A DNA stretch of 64,000 nucleotides, taken from assembly GCF_016629665.1 (NCBI RefSeq), contig NZ_JAEPRQ010000001.1, positions 124,001-188,000 on the forward strand. Direction: 5' to 3'. Origin of the DNA: Paracoccus caeni. GTDB taxonomy: Bacteria; Pseudomonadota; Alphaproteobacteria; Rhodobacterales; Rhodobacteraceae. This document shows, piece by piece, positions 7,452 to 16,609 of the stretch (position 1 is its first letter; the number at the start of each line of letters is the position of its first letter). The position numbers and the translations under genes are program-made. The notes below the pieces were generated by a model. That model searched no databases. It saw only the letters and a list, made by a program, of their open reading frames with translations, and was not told where the DNA came from.

Positions 7452-9449
7452 ATGCGCACCACCGCATACGCTGCCCTCATGGGCGGCTGCGCCTTCATTT
7501 TCCCGCTTGCAGCGATCGCTCAGGATGCCGCAAGCCCCGTCCTTCTCGAAACGATCACCATAGAAAGCAAACGTGATGTCGCCACCGATACGGCGATTCC
7601 GCGCACCGATGTCGATCAACAAGAAATCGAGGACCGTCAGGCCAGCACCATCGCCGAACTGATCGATTCGGTGCCCGGCGTCACGCTGATGAACGGCAAC
7701 ACGCCCGGCGGCTCGGGCATCAATATCCGCGGCTTCGGTGCGACCGGGTCCTACGGCACCGACCAGATGATCATGATCCAGGTCGATGGCGCGACGCAGG
7801 GGTCCGAGGAACTGTATCGCATCGGCACCCAGCTTTACACCGATCCGGCGCTTTACAAGGAAGTCTCGGTTCAGCGTGGCACTGTCGGCTCGTTCGAATA
7901 TGGCTCGGGCGTGGTCGGCGGTCTGGTGCAGTTGCGCACCAAGGACGCCTCGGACTTTACCGGGGGTGAGATCGGCTGGGCCGGACGGCAGACCTTTGAA
8001 TTCACCAGCAATGGCGACGGGATCACCTCGTCCTCAATCCTTGCATGGCAGCCGACGCAGGATCTGGAATTCCTTGCCCAATATGTCCGTCGCAAGCAGG
8101 AACGTCAGGATGACGGCGACGGCAATGACCTTGGGGCCGAGCCGTTCGATCTGCCGTCCTATTTGCTCAAGGGCAAATACACATTCGGCGCAGCACGGGA
8201 TCAATCGATCACGCTGTCTTACAACGACACGCAAATCTCGGAACGGGATGTGCCTTATGACCAGTTCGGACTGGGCGGCGGCTCGTTCGGCAATGTGGAT
8301 CGCGATATCGATACCCGCACAATCGTAGCGGAATATGAATACAATCCCGACAGCCCGCTGATCCATGTGACGGCCAATCTCAGCTATTCCGATCAGAAGA
8401 TCGACAGCACCTATATCTGGGGCAGCTCTACCTTGCCGCCCGCTCAGGAGCCGATGGCGGCTGTGCTTGGCAATGCGGATCATCGCTACGAGACGACCCG
8501 GCTGACGGTCAAGAACACCGCCGATTTCGCCACCGGCAGCTTCCAGCACGATCTGCGAACCGGGTTCGAGATCATTCACAAAAAGCGTGCTGAAGCCGCA
8601 TCGGCCCCCGGCGGCACCGACCGTCGCTTCGCCCTGTTCGTCGTGGACGATATCACCTCTGGCGGTCTGACCATCTCGCCCGCTTTGCGCTACGAGACGC
8701 AGGAATTGACCCGTCAGGGCAAAGTCGCCACCGCCAACCCGACCACCTATGACAATGACGCCGTGATGGGCGGTCTGTCGCTGCGCTATGCCTTCAACAA
8801 CGGCTTCACCGTCTTCGGCAGCGCCGCCTATACCGAGAACATGCCGATCCTCGACGATTTCGACACGCCCAACTATATGGGCCAGTCGCAGAAGGCGCGA
8901 ACCTGGGAACTGGGCGCAAGCTATGAGGGTCAGGACGTTCTGGGTTCGGGCGATCAACTGGCGGTCAAGGCGAACCTGTTCAACACCGATCTGTGGGACG
9001 CGACCTCCTATTCCGGGGTAACCGCCGTCTCCACGAAAGGGATCGAGCTTGAATCGTCTTATGTGATGGCCAGCGGTTTCTATGTCGATCTGAACGCAGC
9101 TATCATCGAGGGCGACCAGACGGCCGCACCGGGTGCGAATTACTGGACCTATGCACCGGCCGACCAGCTTCGGGTGACGCTGGGCCAGCATCTGACCGAC
9201 GAACTGGACCTGAGCTGGGAAACCGTCGCCGTTGCGCGGATGGACCGGGTGAATGCGCCGACGCCTGAAACGGCGGGCTATGCCGTCCACAATATCCGCG
9301 CCACCTATCGCCCCCAGACGGGCGTGCTGGAAGGTGCCGAGATCCGCGTGGGTGTCGAGAACGTCTTCGACCGCGATTACCAGCCCTGGCTTGCAACCCG
9401 GAAAGCGCCGGGCCGCAATATCAAGCTGACGCTGGCGAAAAGCTTCTGA
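7452..9449 (+). CDS. TonB-dependent outer-membrane receptor, probably heme/iron type
   Basis: 665 residues. It has a signal peptide (about 1-23, cleavage after AIA), a TonB-box-like stretch (LLETITIES), a plug domain with the hemin-receptor-like motif GINIRGFG and with RGTVGSFEYGSGVVGG, then a 22-strand-type beta barrel ending in a terminal aromatic residue (TLAKSF). Receptors of this class bind heme, haemoproteins or siderophores at the surface and import them using ExbBD-TonB energy. I do not see the FRAP/NPNL pair that marks many heme receptors, so the substrate is open. A clear AGGAG site precedes the ATG. I saw no convincing Fur or Irr box in the 230-bp promoter region. A 13-bp-stem hairpin follows the gene. 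Confidence 0.85.
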   Translation: MRTTAYAALMGGCAFIFPLAAIAQDAASPVLLETITIESKRDVATDTAIPRTDVDQQEIEDRQASTIAELIDSVPGVTLMNGNTPGGSGINIRGFGATGSYGTDQMIMIQVDGATQGSEELYRIGTQLYTDPALYKEVSVQRGTVGSFEYGSGVVGGLVQLRTKDASDFTGGEIGWAGRQTFEFTSNGDGITSSSILAWQPTQDLEFLAQYVRRKQERQDDGDGNDLGAEPFDLPSYLLKGKYTFGAARDQSITLSYNDTQISERDVPYDQFGLGGGSFGNVDRDIDTRTIVAEYEYNPDSPLIHVTANLSYSDQKIDSTYIWGSSTLPPAQEPMAAVLGNADHRYETTRLTVKNTADFATGSFQHDLRTGFEIIHKKRAEAASAPGGTDRRFALFVVDDITSGGLTISPALRYETQELTRQGKVATANPTTYDNDAVMGGLSLRYAFNNGFTVFGSAAYTENMPILDDFDTPNYMGQSQKARTWELGASYEGQDVLGSGDQLAVKANLFNTDLWDATSYSGVTAVSTKGIELESSYVMASGFYVDLNAAIIEGDQTAAPGANYWTYAPADQLRVTLGQHLTDELDLSWETVAVARMDRVNAPTPETAGYAVHNIRATYRPQTGVLEGAEIRVGVENVFDRDYQPWLATRKAPGRNIKLTLAKSF

Positions 9450-9454
9450 CCAAC

Positions 9455-9485
9455 TTGCAGCCCCGGATGATCTCCGGGGCTGCAA
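9455..9485 (+). terminator. Strong hairpin after the TonB receptor
   Basis: TTGCAGCCCCGGA and its exact complement TCCGGGGCTGCAA are separated by a 5-nt loop, beginning 5 nt after the stop codon. There is no T-run, as is common in G+C-rich genomes. It lies between convergent genes and may act in both directions. Confidence 0.75.
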
Positions 9486-9506
9486 CCTGCCGGATGCATC
9501 CGGCCC

Positions 9507-9836
9507 TCAAACTGCGGCGGCGAGGATGTCGGTGGCCTTGTGGTCACGATCCACGCCTTCGATCAGGAACACGTCGCCCTGCGAATTACGGGTGCGCAGC
9601 GGCAGCAGATCGCGATAGGCGGCCGAGGCATACCACCCCTCGGCAGAGGCGCGATCCGGGAAGGCAATCACGATCAGATCACTGCCGAACCCGCCCTCCA
9701 GCACTGTCTTTTCGCCGCCATGGATGATGAAATGGCCGCCGAAAGGCGCCAAGGTGGCATCGATCCCCTCAAGATAGGCGACGATGTCGGCGTTCAGATC
9801 CACGTCCTGCAAATGGCCCACGGCATAGGTCGTCAT
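9507..9836 (-). CDS. DUF1330 family protein
   Basis: 109 residues from the ATG at 9836, which has an AAGGAAGGA site 7 nt upstream; the longer ORF start at 9941 lacks one. The sequence has the ferredoxin-like dimeric alpha/beta-barrel pattern of DUF1330 proteins (opening TYAVGHLQDVDL, then GGHFIIHGGEKTVLEG and IVIAFPDRASAEGWYAS). The biochemical role of the family is not established. The gene stands alone, convergent with the TonB receptor and following mutM on the same strand. Confidence 0.85.
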   Translation of the reverse strand: MTTYAVGHLQDVDLNADIVAYLEGIDATLAPFGGHFIIHGGEKTVLEGGFGSDLIVIAFPDRASAEGWYASAAYRDLLPLRTRNSQGDVFLIEGVDRDHKATDILAAAV

Positions 9837-9913
9837 GTGATATTCCTTCCTTCGGTTCATGAAGGCAGGATGCATGATCGCATGGATGCGGGTCGATAAC
9901 GCCGGAGGTAATA

Positions 9914-9935
9914 TTTCTCCGTTGTCCAAATACCG
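9914..9935 (-). repeat. 3'-end motif copy 1 (downstream of mutM)
   Basis: Read on the minus strand: CGGTATTT, then GGA, then CAACGGAGAAA. It begins 27 nt after the mutM stop, in gene orientation. It matches the copies at 55441, 55471 and 61801 with few differences. Confidence 0.7.
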
Positions 9936-9962
9936 ATGCAAGGGCGTCCGTGAAGCGCAGGT

Positions 9963-10808
9963 TTACCTTTGGCAGACCGGACAGAAGAAACTGGATCGCC
10001 CCGATTGCACGATCCGCTGGATCACGCCGTCACAACCCGGTGTCGGACAAGCCTGCCCCTCACGGTCATAAACCCGGAAACTGTGCTGGAAATAGCCCAG
10101 CTCTCCGGTCGCCTGCCGGTGATCGCGAAGCGACGATCCACCCGCCGCGATCGCATCGGTCAGCACGTCGCGGATATGCCCGACCAGCACCGCCAGCCGC
10201 GTTGCGTCGATTTGTCCTGCCGCCCGTCGCGGATCGATGCCGGCGCGATACAAAGCCTCGCTCACATAGATATTCCCCAGACCCGCCACGATCCGCTGAT
10301 CCAGAAGCGCTTGTTTTATCGGCGCCTTCCGGCGAGCGAAGATGGCCGTCAGATATTCCGCCGTGAAGGCGGGATCAAACGGCTCTGGCCCCAGATGATC
10401 CAGCAACGGATGGGCCACGCCCTCGCGGATCAGGTCCACCATCCCGAACCGGCGGGCGTCGTTGAACGTGATCGTCGTCCCGGCTTCCGTCACCAGCACC
10501 ACGTGATCGTGCCGCGCAATGATCGACGGATCGCGGTGAAATCCGGCCAGCCCGGCCCCTTCGACCAGCATCCGCCCCGACATCCCCAGATGCATCAGCA
10601 GCGTCCCGCCCCGGTCCAGATCCGCCAGCAGATATTTCGACCGCCGCCGCAGCGCCACCACCACCGCCCCGGTCAACACCTGCACCAGATCGGGCGGCAG
10701 CGGCCAGCGCAGATCCGGCCTGCGCACCTCGGCTCGCGCGATCCGCTGTCCCTCCAGATGCGGCTGCAAACCGCGCCTGACCGTTTCGACCTCTGGCAGT
10801 TCGGGCAA
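9963..10808 (-). CDS. mutM: Formamidopyrimidine-DNA glycosylase (Fpg/MutM)
   Basis: 281 residues from a TTG start at 10808. Fpg excises 8-oxoguanine and other oxidised purines and nicks the strand by its AP-lyase activity. The catalytic nucleophile is the amino group of Pro2, so translation must begin at the codon just before PELPEVETV. That codon is TTG, with GAAGGGGA upstream; an ORF extension to 10853 would bury the Pro and is rejected. Other marks are HLGMSGRM, a conserved Lys in KYLLADL, and a C-terminal zinc finger (Cys-x4-Cys ... Cys-x2-Cys, ending FFCPVCQR). It is divergent from ubiE, a common alphaproteobacterial arrangement. Confidence 0.96.
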   Translation of the reverse strand: MPELPEVETVRRGLQPHLEGQRIARAEVRRPDLRWPLPPDLVQVLTGAVVVALRRRSKYLLADLDRGGTLLMHLGMSGRMLVEGAGLAGFHRDPSIIARHDHVVLVTEAGTTITFNDARRFGMVDLIREGVAHPLLDHLGPEPFDPAFTAEYLTAIFARRKAPIKQALLDQRIVAGLGNIYVSEALYRAGIDPRRAAGQIDATRLAVLVGHIRDVLTDAIAAGGSSLRDHRQATGELGYFQHSFRVYDREGQACPTPGCDGVIQRIVQSGRSSFFCPVCQR

Positions 10809-10909
10809 GGCTTTCCCCTTCGTCGCATTGCGCCCGTGGCGCATCCCGGTCATTGTGCCCGCGGCACGCTGGTCTTATCTGGAGTGCAAATTCAGGAACG
10901 GCAAGCGTG

Positions 10910-11656
10910 ATGACCGAAACCAAGAAAACCCATTTCGGATTTCAGACCGTGGACGAGGATGCAAAGGCCGGAATGGTCCATGGCGTCTTTTCCAGCGTCG
11001 CCTCGCGCTATGACGTGATGAACGACCTGATGAGCGTGGGCATCCACCGCATCTGGAAGAACGCGATGATGGACTGGCTTGCGCCCCGGAATGGCCAGCA
11101 ATTGCTGGACGTGGCGGGTGGAACCGGCGATGTTGCGTTCCGTTTTCTCGACCGCGCGCCCGAGGCCAGCGTTACCGTCTGCGACATGACCGAATCCATG
11201 CTGGTCGAGGGGCGCAAACGCGCCGAAGCCGCCGAGAAAGCCGACCGGCTGGCCTGGGTCACCGGCGATGCGATGCAGCTTCCCTTCGCCGATAACAGCT
11301 TTGACCGCTACACGATCAGCTTCGGCATCCGCAACGTGACCCGTATTCCCGACGCGCTGGCCGAGGCGTATCGCGTCCTGCGCCCCGGCGGTCGCCTGAT
11401 GGTGCTGGAATTCAGCCAGATCCCGGTTCCCGCGATGCAATGGGCCTATGATCGCTACAGTTTCAACGTCATTCCGGCCATGGGGCAGGCGGTGACGGGT
11501 GACCGCGACAGCTATCAATATCTGGTCGAATCGATCCGCAAATTCCCCGATCAGGACACATTCGCCGGTCTGATCCGCGATGCCGGTTTTGGCCGCGTTC
11601 AGTGGCGCAATATGTCGATGGGCATCGCCGCGCTGCATTCGGGCTGGAAGCTGTAA
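10910..11656 (+). CDS. ubiE: UbiE, ubiquinone (menaquinone) C-methyltransferase
   Basis: 248 residues from the ATG at 10910 (an ORF extension to 10853 lacks a ribosome site). UbiE is a soluble SAM-dependent methyltransferase that adds the C2 methyl group of the benzoquinol ring in ubiquinone synthesis. Evidence: SAM-binding [16 protein letters not shown], the UbiE signature region [17 protein letters not shown], and [20 protein letters not shown]. The stop is one base from the ubiB start, so the two genes are co-transcribed. It is divergent from mutM with a short shared promoter region. Confidence 0.96.
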   Translation: MTETKKTHFGFQTVDEDAKAGMVHGVFSSVASRYDVMNDLMSVGIHRIWKNAMMDWLAPRNGQQLLDVAGGTGDVAFRFLDRAPEASVTVCDMTESMLVEGRKRAEAAEKADRLAWVTGDAMQLPFADNSFDRYTISFGIRNVTRIPDALAEAYRVLRPGGRLMVLEFSQIPVPAMQWAYDRYSFNVIPAMGQAVTGDRDSYQYLVESIRKFPDQDTFAGLIRDAGFGRVQWRNMSMGIAALHSGWKL

Positions 11657-11657
11657 C

Positions 11658-13190
11658 ATGCGCGGCCCGCACAATATCCTGCGCCTGATCCGCACAGGCG
11701 CCACGTTCGAGCGGACCGGCGCCATGGGCGTGGTTCTTGACGCGATTGAGGCTCCGCCCCGCTTGCGCGCCGCCGCCCGCATCCTTGGCTGGCCGTTCCG
11801 CTGGCTGGGCTATAAGGGCGACCCGAACCTGCCGCCGGTCACCCGCGCCATCACCGCGCTTGGGCCCGCCTATATCAAGTTCGGCCAGATCCTCTCGACC
11901 CGCGCCGATGTGGTGGGGGTGGAGCTGGCCGATCAGCTTCGGATGTTGCAGGACCGCCTGCCGCCCTTCCCGACCGATGTGGCCAAAGACATTGCCGCAA
12001 GTGAGCTGGGCGCGCCGGTCGATGTGCTGTTTTCCGAGTTTTCGGAACCTGTCGCGGCGGCCTCTATCGCGCAGGTCCACCGCGCCCGCGTCCGAGACAC
12101 GGGCCGCGAGGTCGCGGTCAAGATCGTCCGGCCCGGCATCGTTCAGGCGTTCCGGCGCGATATCGACGCCTTCCATTTCGCCGCCCGCTTCATCGAAACC
12201 CTGTCCCCGGCGACCCGCCGCCTGCGCCCGCGCGATGTGGTCAGCCACTTCGAATCCGTGGTGATGTCGGAGCTTGATCTGCGGCTTGAGGCGGCGTCTG
12301 CATCCGAATTTGCAGTGAACACCAAGGATGATCACGGTTTCGCGGTGCCTTTGCCGCATTGGGACCTGTGCTCGCGCCGCGTCTTGACCTCGGACTGGGC
12401 CGAAGGCCTGCCGATGGGCGATCCCGAGGCGCTGATCGCGGCGGGCCATGATGTCACCCGTATCGCCACGCGGGTGATCCAGTTGTTCCTGCAACATGCC
12501 CTTCGCGACGGGTTCTTTCACGCGGACATGCATCACGGCAACCTGAAGGTGGCGGCGAATGGTGACGTGATCGCCTATGATTTCGGCATCATGGGCGAAA
12601 TCGATGAATATACCCGCCGCACCTATGCCGAAATCCTGATGGGCTTCATCCGCCGCGACTACCGGCGCGTCGCGCGGGTCCATTTCGAGGCGGGCTATGT
12701 CCCCCGCGACCGCGACGAGGCCGCTTTCGCCCGTGCCCTGCGTGCCGTGGGCGAGCCGATTTTCGGCGCGGATGCCAGCCGGATTTCGATGGCAAACCTT
12801 CTGGCCTATCTCTTCGAAGTGACCGAGCGGTTTGGAATGCGGACGCAGACCCAGTTGATCCTGCTGCAACGAACGATGGTGGTGGTCGAGGGCGTGGCAC
12901 GCTCGGTCGATCCGCAATTGAACATCTGGGACGCGGCGAAGCCGGTCGTATCGGATTACATCAAGTCCAATCTGGGGCCGAAAGCCTTGGCCGGGGATAT
13001 GGCGCGGATCGTGCAGACGGTCGGGCGCTATGGTCCGCTTTTGCCGCAGATCGTCGAGCAGGCCTTGTGGGAGCGTGCACACCCAGAGGATGTGCAGCCG
13101 GTTGCTGCGCCGAAGTCAGGCGTTCCGATGTGGCTGGCGGTGGTGCTGTCGCTGGGCGTCGGCACGGCAATCGGGTTGGCGCTGCATTAA
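11658..13190 (+). CDS. ubiB: UbiB, ABC1/ADCK-type atypical kinase for ubiquinone synthesis
   Basis: 510 residues. UbiB belongs to the atypical protein-kinase-like ADCK family, an ATPase needed for ubiquinone biosynthesis at the inner membrane. It has the family KxGQ motif (AYIKFGQILSTRADVVG), an Ala-rich nucleotide loop (AAASIAQVHRARV), the catalytic-loop equivalent FHADMHHGNLKV and YDFGIMGEID (DFG-like), and a C-terminal membrane helix (MWLAVVLSLGVGTAIGLAL). The ATG begins one base after the ubiE stop. The longer ORF from 11580 lies within ubiE and is rejected. A G+C hairpin follows. Confidence 0.94.
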   Translation: MRGPHNILRLIRTGATFERTGAMGVVLDAIEAPPRLRAAARILGWPFRWLGYKGDPNLPPVTRAITALGPAYIKFGQILSTRADVVGVELADQLRMLQDRLPPFPTDVAKDIAASELGAPVDVLFSEFSEPVAAASIAQVHRARVRDTGREVAVKIVRPGIVQAFRRDIDAFHFAARFIETLSPATRRLRPRDVVSHFESVVMSELDLRLEAASASEFAVNTKDDHGFAVPLPHWDLCSRRVLTSDWAEGLPMGDPEALIAAGHDVTRIATRVIQLFLQHALRDGFFHADMHHGNLKVAANGDVIAYDFGIMGEIDEYTRRTYAEILMGFIRRDYRRVARVHFEAGYVPRDRDEAAFARALRAVGEPIFGADASRISMANLLAYLFEVTERFGMRTQTQLILLQRTMVVVEGVARSVDPQLNIWDAAKPVVSDYIKSNLGPKALAGDMARIVQTVGRYGPLLPQIVEQALWERAHPEDVQPVAAPKSGVPMWLAVVLSLGVGTAIGLALH

Positions 13191-13197
13191 GACCGAT

Positions 13198-13224
13198 GCC
13201 CGGCGGATGATGGTCCAGCCGGGC
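13198..13224 (+). terminator. Weak hairpin after ubiB
   Basis: GCCCGGC and GCCGGGC arms are separated by 13 nt, beginning 8 nt after the ubiB stop. There is no T-run, so a terminator role is only suggested. Confidence 0.35.
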
Positions 13225-13276
13225 GAAGGGCGTGACACGACATTTCAGGTTCGTCGGTAAAGCGGGACGGCGGGAT

Positions 13277-14572
13277 ATGCGCAAGATTGTTGTGCTTGGG
13301 GGATACGGGCTGATCGGGTCGGCCTGCATGAAAGCATTGTCCAAAGCGGGTTTCGAGGTGACGGGCATCGGACGGTCGATGCCCTCGGCCATAGCCTCGG
13401 ATGCCGGGGCGCGCTGGCTGATCCGTGACATCCCCTCGATCAGTGTCGCGGAATGGCAGGAACTTCTGAGCGGCGTCGATGTGGTCGTGAACGCCTCTGG
13501 CGCGTTGCAGGACGGCGCCCGCGATGATCTGACGGCGATCCATGTCACTGCCATCGCCCGTCTGGTCGATGCGGCCTCGGGCAGCGATCTGCGGATCGTG
13601 CAGATTTCGGCGGCTGGCGCGTCAGAAAATGCCTCGACCCGTTTCCTGCAAACCAAGGCCAAGGGGGATGCGATCATCGCTTCCAATGCGCGAAACTGGG
13701 TGATCCTGCGCCCGGCGCTGGTCCTGTCGCAGGATGCCTATGGCGGTACCGCCCTGCTTCGGGCCGCAGCGGCGCTTCCCGCCGTCCAGCCGCAACTTTT
13801 ACCAAAGACACGGATTCAGACGGTCTATGTCGGCGATATCGCAAGGGCCGCCGTCGCCGCTGCCCGCGACGAGGTGCCGTCGGGCACCATTGCTGATCTG
13901 GCCGAGTCTGAAGCCCACAGCTTTCCCGATCTGCTTGCCAGCGTCCGCAAATGGCAGGGCTATCCGCCCGCGCGGTTTCGCGTCCCGGTGCCCGATCTGC
14001 TGCTTCGCACCGTGGCGCGCTGTGCGGATCTGCTGGGCCATCTGGGCTGGCGTTCCCCGCTTCGCAGCACGGCGCTGCAGGTGCTGCGCGACGGTGTTCG
14101 CGGCGATCCGGGGGCTTGGGATCTGGCAGGTGGTCCGCCCTGCCACTCGCTTGATGAGACGCTTTCGCGACTGCCCTCGTCCCGGCAAGAGCGGGCCTTT
14201 GCGCGCGCCTATCTGGCGCTGCCGCTGGCAATCGGCACGCTGTCACTGTTCTGGTTGCTGTCCGGGCTGATCACGCTGCTGGACCCGCTACGCGCAATGG
14301 CCCTGCTTTATGACCGAGGGATCGTGTCCTGGCTGGTCGCCGCGACCGTGATCGGCGGCGCGGTAGCGGATGTGGTCCTTGGGCTTGCGATCCTGTGGCG
14401 ACCATGGGCGAAGCGCGCGGCACTGGGCATGATCGGGCTATCCGCCGCCTATCTGGCGGGCAGCGTCCTCACGGCGCCGGATATGTGGGCTGATCCGCTT
14501 GGGCCCATGGTCAAGGTCTTTCCCGGCATGGCGCTTGCCGCCGTGGTCTGGCTGCTGATGGAAGAAAGATGA
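13277..14572 (+). CDS. NAD(P)-binding SDR-like protein fused to a DoxX-like membrane domain
   Basis: 431 residues from the ATG at 13277 (GGACGG just upstream). Residues 1 to about 290 form an atypical extended SDR / NAD(P)-binding Rossmann domain: KIVVLGGYGLIGSACMK gives the glycine-rich dinucleotide loop, followed by VVNASGALQDG and VILRPALVLSQDAYGG. From about residue 310 to the end there are four predicted membrane helices resembling the DoxX-like family. The fusion is seen in other proteobacterial genomes; substrate and role are unknown. The stop overlaps the start of the DUF2269 gene (ATGA), so the two are co-translated. Confidence 0.8.
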   Translation: MRKIVVLGGYGLIGSACMKALSKAGFEVTGIGRSMPSAIASDAGARWLIRDIPSISVAEWQELLSGVDVVVNASGALQDGARDDLTAIHVTAIARLVDAASGSDLRIVQISAAGASENASTRFLQTKAKGDAIIASNARNWVILRPALVLSQDAYGGTALLRAAAALPAVQPQLLPKTRIQTVYVGDIARAAVAAARDEVPSGTIADLAESEAHSFPDLLASVRKWQGYPPARFRVPVPDLLLRTVARCADLLGHLGWRSPLRSTALQVLRDGVRGDPGAWDLAGGPPCHSLDETLSRLPSSRQERAFARAYLALPLAIGTLSLFWLLSGLITLLDPLRAMALLYDRGIVSWLVAATVIGGAVADVVLGLAILWRPWAKRAALGMIGLSAAYLAGSVLTAPDMWADPLGPMVKVFPGMALAAVVWLLMEER

Positions 14573-15039
14573 GCTGGTACGAGATCCTTCTTTTCCTGCA
14601 TGTCATCGGTGCCATTGTCCTGACGGGCACCGGCGCGGGGATTGCCTTTTTCATGGTCATCTCGAACCGAAGCCGGGATCCGGCGCTGATCGCCCATGTC
14701 GCGGGGATCGTCGTTCTTGCCGATACGGTCTTCACCGCGACCGCCGCAATCGTGCAACCGATCACCGGCTATCTTCTGACAAAAGAGGTCGGCTGGTCCC
14801 TGACCGAAGGTTGGGTTGCGCTTTCGCTGGTCCTTTACGTGGTGGTGGGCGCGTTCTGGTTGCCGGTGGTCTGGATGCAGATGCGGATGCGCGATCTTGC
14901 CCGCGCCGCCCGCGACCAGGGGCGACCGCTGCCTGCCGCCTATCATCGTCTCTATCGCTGGTGGTTCGCCTTCGGCTTCCCGGCATTCGGTGCGATCATG
15001 GTGATCATCTGGCTGATGCTGACGAAACCGGCCCTGTAA
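14569..15039 (+). CDS. DUF2269 family integral membrane protein
   Basis: 156 residues with four predicted membrane helices, starting at the ATGA junction with the SDR/DoxX-like gene. The pattern (YEILLFLHVIGAIVLTGTG, a His in helix 1, then a long second pair of helices and the end IWLMLTKPAL) fits DUF2269, whose function is unknown. Co-translation with a DoxX-like protein suggests the two act together in the membrane. No terminator is evident before the regulatory repeats that follow. Confidence 0.8.
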   Translation: MSWYEILLFLHVIGAIVLTGTGAGIAFFMVISNRSRDPALIAHVAGIVVLADTVFTATAAIVQPITGYLLTKEVGWSLTEGWVALSLVLYVVVGAFWLPVVWMQMRMRDLARAARDQGRPLPAAYHRLYRWWFAFGFPAFGAIMVIIWLMLTKPAL

Positions 15040-15050
15040 CCCGCCCGATC

Positions 15051-15088
15051 TGCACGAAATCTGCACATCTCACCCGCAATCCTTGCAC
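15051..15088 (+). promoter_or_regulatory. Phased TGCAC half-sites, candidate OmpR/CreB-type operator
   Basis: TGCAC occurs at 15051, 15062 and 15084, that is 0, +11 and +33. The first pair reads TGCAC-N6-TGCAC, the same layout as the E. coli CreB site TTCAC-N6-TTCAC. It sits 45-82 bp upstream of the DUF4173 gene, which leads into the response-regulator and kinase genes, so autoregulation is plausible. Confidence 0.5.
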
Positions 15089-15132
15089 GGCCCGCAGGCG
15101 ACACCTTCCGAACAACACGGAAGGATAAACCG

Positions 15133-16602
15133 ATGGGACAAAGTTTGACGCTGCGCGGGATACCGCATTCGATTCAGCGCGATGCGTGGTGGCTGACCGA
15201 CAATCGCGATCCCGGCCAAGGCAGCGATGCCGATAAGCGATCCCGTGACAGGCGGCTTAGGCTTCGGCTGATGTCACTGGTCCTGCTGATCGCCCTTGCC
15301 GATCTGTTGTTCTGGCGGCAGAGGCTGGGCCTGTCCTTGCCGGTCTATGCCTGCGCGATCTTCGTGCTGTCGGTCTGGAACATCCGTCCCATCACCCGAC
15401 TGATCGGCCCGGCAGTGTTGCTGATCGTCTCGATCCTGCCAGCGGTCGAGCATGTGCAGCTTCTGTCGGTGCTGTTCCTCTGCGCCGGGCTGACGGCAGC
15501 GGTGGTTTGGGCGACGCGCGACCTGTCCGGCCTGCTTCCGGCATGGGGGGCGTTTCTGTGCGACCTGCCGCGACAATGGGCGCTGGTCCTTGTCTCGCCG
15601 ATCCGGTTTTTTCAAAACAGGTTTGCAAGCGGGGCGACGGCGAATCCCTCATGGCGGACCCTGCTGCGAAACTGGGCCTTTCCGGTGGGCGGCGGTCTGA
15701 TCTTTGCAGCATTGCTGCTTGACGCCAATCCGCTGCTGTATCGCCTCTTCCAGTTCGAGTTGCCGGATCTTGAAAGAGTCATCCGCCGCGGCATGTTCTG
15801 GTCCGGTCTTGCGATCGCCCTGTGGCCGCTGCTCAGCGCTGAACATTCCGCTCCTGCAACCGCTCAACCCGCCAAATCGCGAACGGCGCCCAATCTGGGC
15901 CTGAATACCGGCTCGGTGCTGCGCTCGCTATGGCTCTTCAACGCGCTGATCGGGGTGCAGACGGTTCTGGACCTGTCGATCCTCATCGGCGGGGCAGAGC
16001 TTCCCGCCGGGATGACCTATGCGCAATACGCCCATCGCGGTGCCTATCCGCTGCTGCTGACCGCGCTCCTCGCCGGGATTTTCGCCCTGCTGGCACGCCC
16101 CTTTCTGGCCGAACATCGCGCCCTGAAGCCGCTGATGCTGCTGTGGCTGGCGCAGAACATCGCGCTTTGCGCTTCGGCTCTGCTGCGGCTGGACCTGTAT
16201 ATCGACAGCTTCGGGCTGACCTATCTGCGTATCTATGCGCTGATCTGGATGTGCCTTGTCGCCACCGGGCTGGGCCTGACGGCGTGGCAGGTGCAGATGG
16301 GGCACGGCAATGGCTGGCTGATCAGGCGTGTCGCGGTGCTGGCGCTTGGAACGCTTTACCTCACCTGCTTCATCAACTTCGCGCAGATCATCGCCGAAAA
16401 GAACCTGTCGCGGCACAGGGATGATAACTCCTACATCTGCTCGCTTGGCCCGATGGCCTTCGGGGCGGTCGTCAAGGCGGATCGCAGCTACCTGATCGAC
16501 GACGAATGGTGCCGGGTCAAAGCGCCCGAGATCGACGGCTGGCGGGATTGGGGGTTCCGCAAGTGGCGGGTGCGCAGCTATGGTCTGGACGCAATCGAGT
16601 GA
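15133..16602 (+). CDS. DUF4173-type polytopic membrane protein
   Basis: 489 residues, ATG preceded by GGAAGGA. There is a short cytoplasmic N-terminus, then about ten or more hydrophobic helices (for example LMSLVLLIALADLLF and VLLIVSILPAV) with the conserved segment YAQYAHRGAYPLLLTALLAG, and a final soluble domain ending WRVRSYGLDAIE. This matches DUF4173 proteins, whose function is unknown. The response-regulator gene begins 7 bp downstream and the kinase overlaps that gene, so this membrane protein is probably either the signal partner or the main target of the two-component pair. Confidence 0.78.
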   Translation: MGQSLTLRGIPHSIQRDAWWLTDNRDPGQGSDADKRSRDRRLRLRLMSLVLLIALADLLFWRQRLGLSLPVYACAIFVLSVWNIRPITRLIGPAVLLIVSILPAVEHVQLLSVLFLCAGLTAAVVWATRDLSGLLPAWGAFLCDLPRQWALVLVSPIRFFQNRFASGATANPSWRTLLRNWAFPVGGGLIFAALLLDANPLLYRLFQFELPDLERVIRRGMFWSGLAIALWPLLSAEHSAPATAQPAKSRTAPNLGLNTGSVLRSLWLFNALIGVQTVLDLSILIGGAELPAGMTYAQYAHRGAYPLLLTALLAGIFALLARPFLAEHRALKPLMLLWLAQNIALCASALLRLDLYIDSFGLTYLRIYALIWMCLVATGLGLTAWQVQMGHGNGWLIRRVAVLALGTLYLTCFINFAQIIAEKNLSRHRDDNSYICSLGPMAFGAVVKADRSYLIDDEWCRVKAPEIDGWRDWGFRKWRVRSYGLDAIE

Positions 16603-16609
16603 GACCCGG

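Noticed and set aside
7223..7498. Minus-strand ORF upstream of imuB considered as imuA
   Set aside because: Too short, crosses the TonB receptor start and lacks RecA/ImuA-like motifs.
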